Assembly (NCBI RefSeq): GCF_900314615.1 | Contig: NZ_OMWA01000011.1 | Span: 1-64,000 of the forward strand | Direction of reading: 5' to 3' | Source of the DNA: an uncultured Methanobrevibacter sp. | GTDB lineage: Archaea > Methanobacteriota > Methanobacteria > Methanobacteriales > Methanobacteriaceae | Length of the DNA stretch: 64,000 nucleotides | Shown: positions 63,486 through 64,000 of the stretch, piece after piece | Layout: each line of letters starts with the position of its first letter | Position numbering within the stretch: the stretch's first letter is position 1 | Translations under genes and position numbers: made by a program | The notes under the pieces: model-generated | The model's database searches: none | What the model was told of the DNA's origin: nothing | What the model saw: only the letters and a program-made list of their open reading frames with translations

Positions 63486-64000
63486 TTATTCCAGTTCATC
63501 AAAACTAATTGGTTTATGTTCTTTAGAAGATCTGTTAGCAGCAATAACCATTTTAAGAGCTTTAAGTCCATCTTCACCTGTAATTTCAGGTTCCAAATCA
63601 TTCACAACAGCGTTAAGGAATGATTTTAACTCTCCTTTCAATGGTTCTTCATGTTTGATTTCAATATCCTGAGCGAATTTACCGAATACTTCAATACTTT
63701 GTTTGATGTAGTCAACGGAAATGATTCCTGCAGTACCGGTAAGTTCCAGTTCTCTACGTTTGTACGGAGTTAACCAGTTTACTTCAATAATACCTGTTGA
63801 TTCGTTTTCAAAGTTAACCATAATCTCTGCATGGTCTTCAAATTCAGAGTCGTCAAAACTGCAGTTCATTGAACCGTATACCTGAATGACTTCTTCTTCA
63901 AAGAGATAATTCATAATGTCCAAATCGTGAATAGCTAAATCGATTGATACTCCTACATCCTTGATTCTTGGTGGGAGAGGTCCTACTCTTTTTGCAAATG
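63486..64000 (-). CDS. Gfo/Idh/MocA family oxidoreductase (partial, C-terminal part)
   Basis: The frame runs off the right edge of the window. It shows the C-terminal part of an NAD-dependent dehydrogenase of this family: VSIDLAIHDLDIMNYLF contains the conserved D-x-x-x-H-D, and EVNWLTPYKRRELELTGTAG is typical of the substrate-binding half. Members act on sugars such as UDP-N-acetyl sugars, plausible here given the many surface-glycan genes. The start and NAD-binding half are outside the window. Confidence 0.85.
   Translation of the reverse strand, partial: FAKRVGPLPPRIKDVGVSIDLAIHDLDIMNYLFEEEVIQVYGSMNCSFDDSEFEDHAEIMVNFENESTGIIEVNWLTPYKRRELELTGTAGIISVDYIKQSIEVFGKFAQDIEIKHEEPLKGELKSFLNAVVNDLEPEITGEDGLKALKMVIAANRSSKEHKPISFDELE

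Overview
The window reads as chromosomal DNA of an AT-rich methanogenic archaeon of the Methanobacteriales, most likely a Methanobrevibacter. The support is an MtrA-type methyltransferase subunit, a GfcR-type HTH/phosphoribosyltransferase regulator, a coenzyme F420 glutamyl-ligase family protein, GGTGAT-type ribosome binding sites directly before many ATG codons, and TTTATATA promoter boxes. The assignment is inferred from gene content, not from a marker gene such as 16S rRNA. I found no tRNA, rRNA or CRISPR array.

Region 1 (1-11.6 kb) is a cell-surface sugar region: rmlA, a 1573-residue protein with four glycosyltransferase domains, and a DPM1-like glycosyltransferase. Between them lie decayed genes: a radical SAM fragment, a broken metK and a broken galU. 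Region 2 (12.3-28.9 kb) is a very AT-rich defence or conflict island. It holds KTSC and DUF6119 (TIGR04141) proteins, a second galU remnant, a probable antitoxin/PIN toxin pair, an ApeA-like HEPN protein overlapping a DUF4238 protein, a two-helix membrane protein, a PD-(D/E)XK nuclease-like protein, a decayed IS, a UvrD-helicase tail, and an operon of KAP NTPase + TPR/HEPN + HEPN. Region 3 (29.2-32.8 kb) returns to surface biosynthesis: a hexapeptide acyltransferase, intact galU, a scrap of metK and a GT39-like membrane glycosyltransferase.

Region 4 (32.9-45.1 kb) is again accessory: an intact IS with 15-bp terminal inverted repeats, a second KAP NTPase, an OLD-type ATPase/TOPRIM nuclease followed by a two-helix membrane protein, several tiny membrane-peptide genes, an AbrB-like protein, and a fic gene lying exactly between two 142-bp direct repeats. 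It ends with an Rpn-family nuclease gene followed by two extra tandem copies of its C-terminal domain. Region 5 (45.4-64 kb) is less AT-rich and mostly metabolic: bacterial-type metK, an AGCS symporter, an F420-ligase family protein, and a three-gene teichoic-acid-like cluster (choline kinase/cytidylyltransferase, IspD/TarI, GT2-TagF). Then come a nitroreductase, an anchorless MtrA, an HsdS-half/HsdM-like pair without visible methylase motifs, ARPP-1, HIRAN, a Kef-type antiporter, gfcR and the end of a Gfo/Idh/MocA oxidoreductase.

The most interesting material is (a) the KAP/HEPN/HEPN operon, (b) the Rpn gene, in which a Shine-Dalgarno plus ATG is conserved before all three copies of the C-terminal domain, (c) the repeat-flanked fic cassette, and (d) the serial duplication and decay of metK and galU across the first half of the window.
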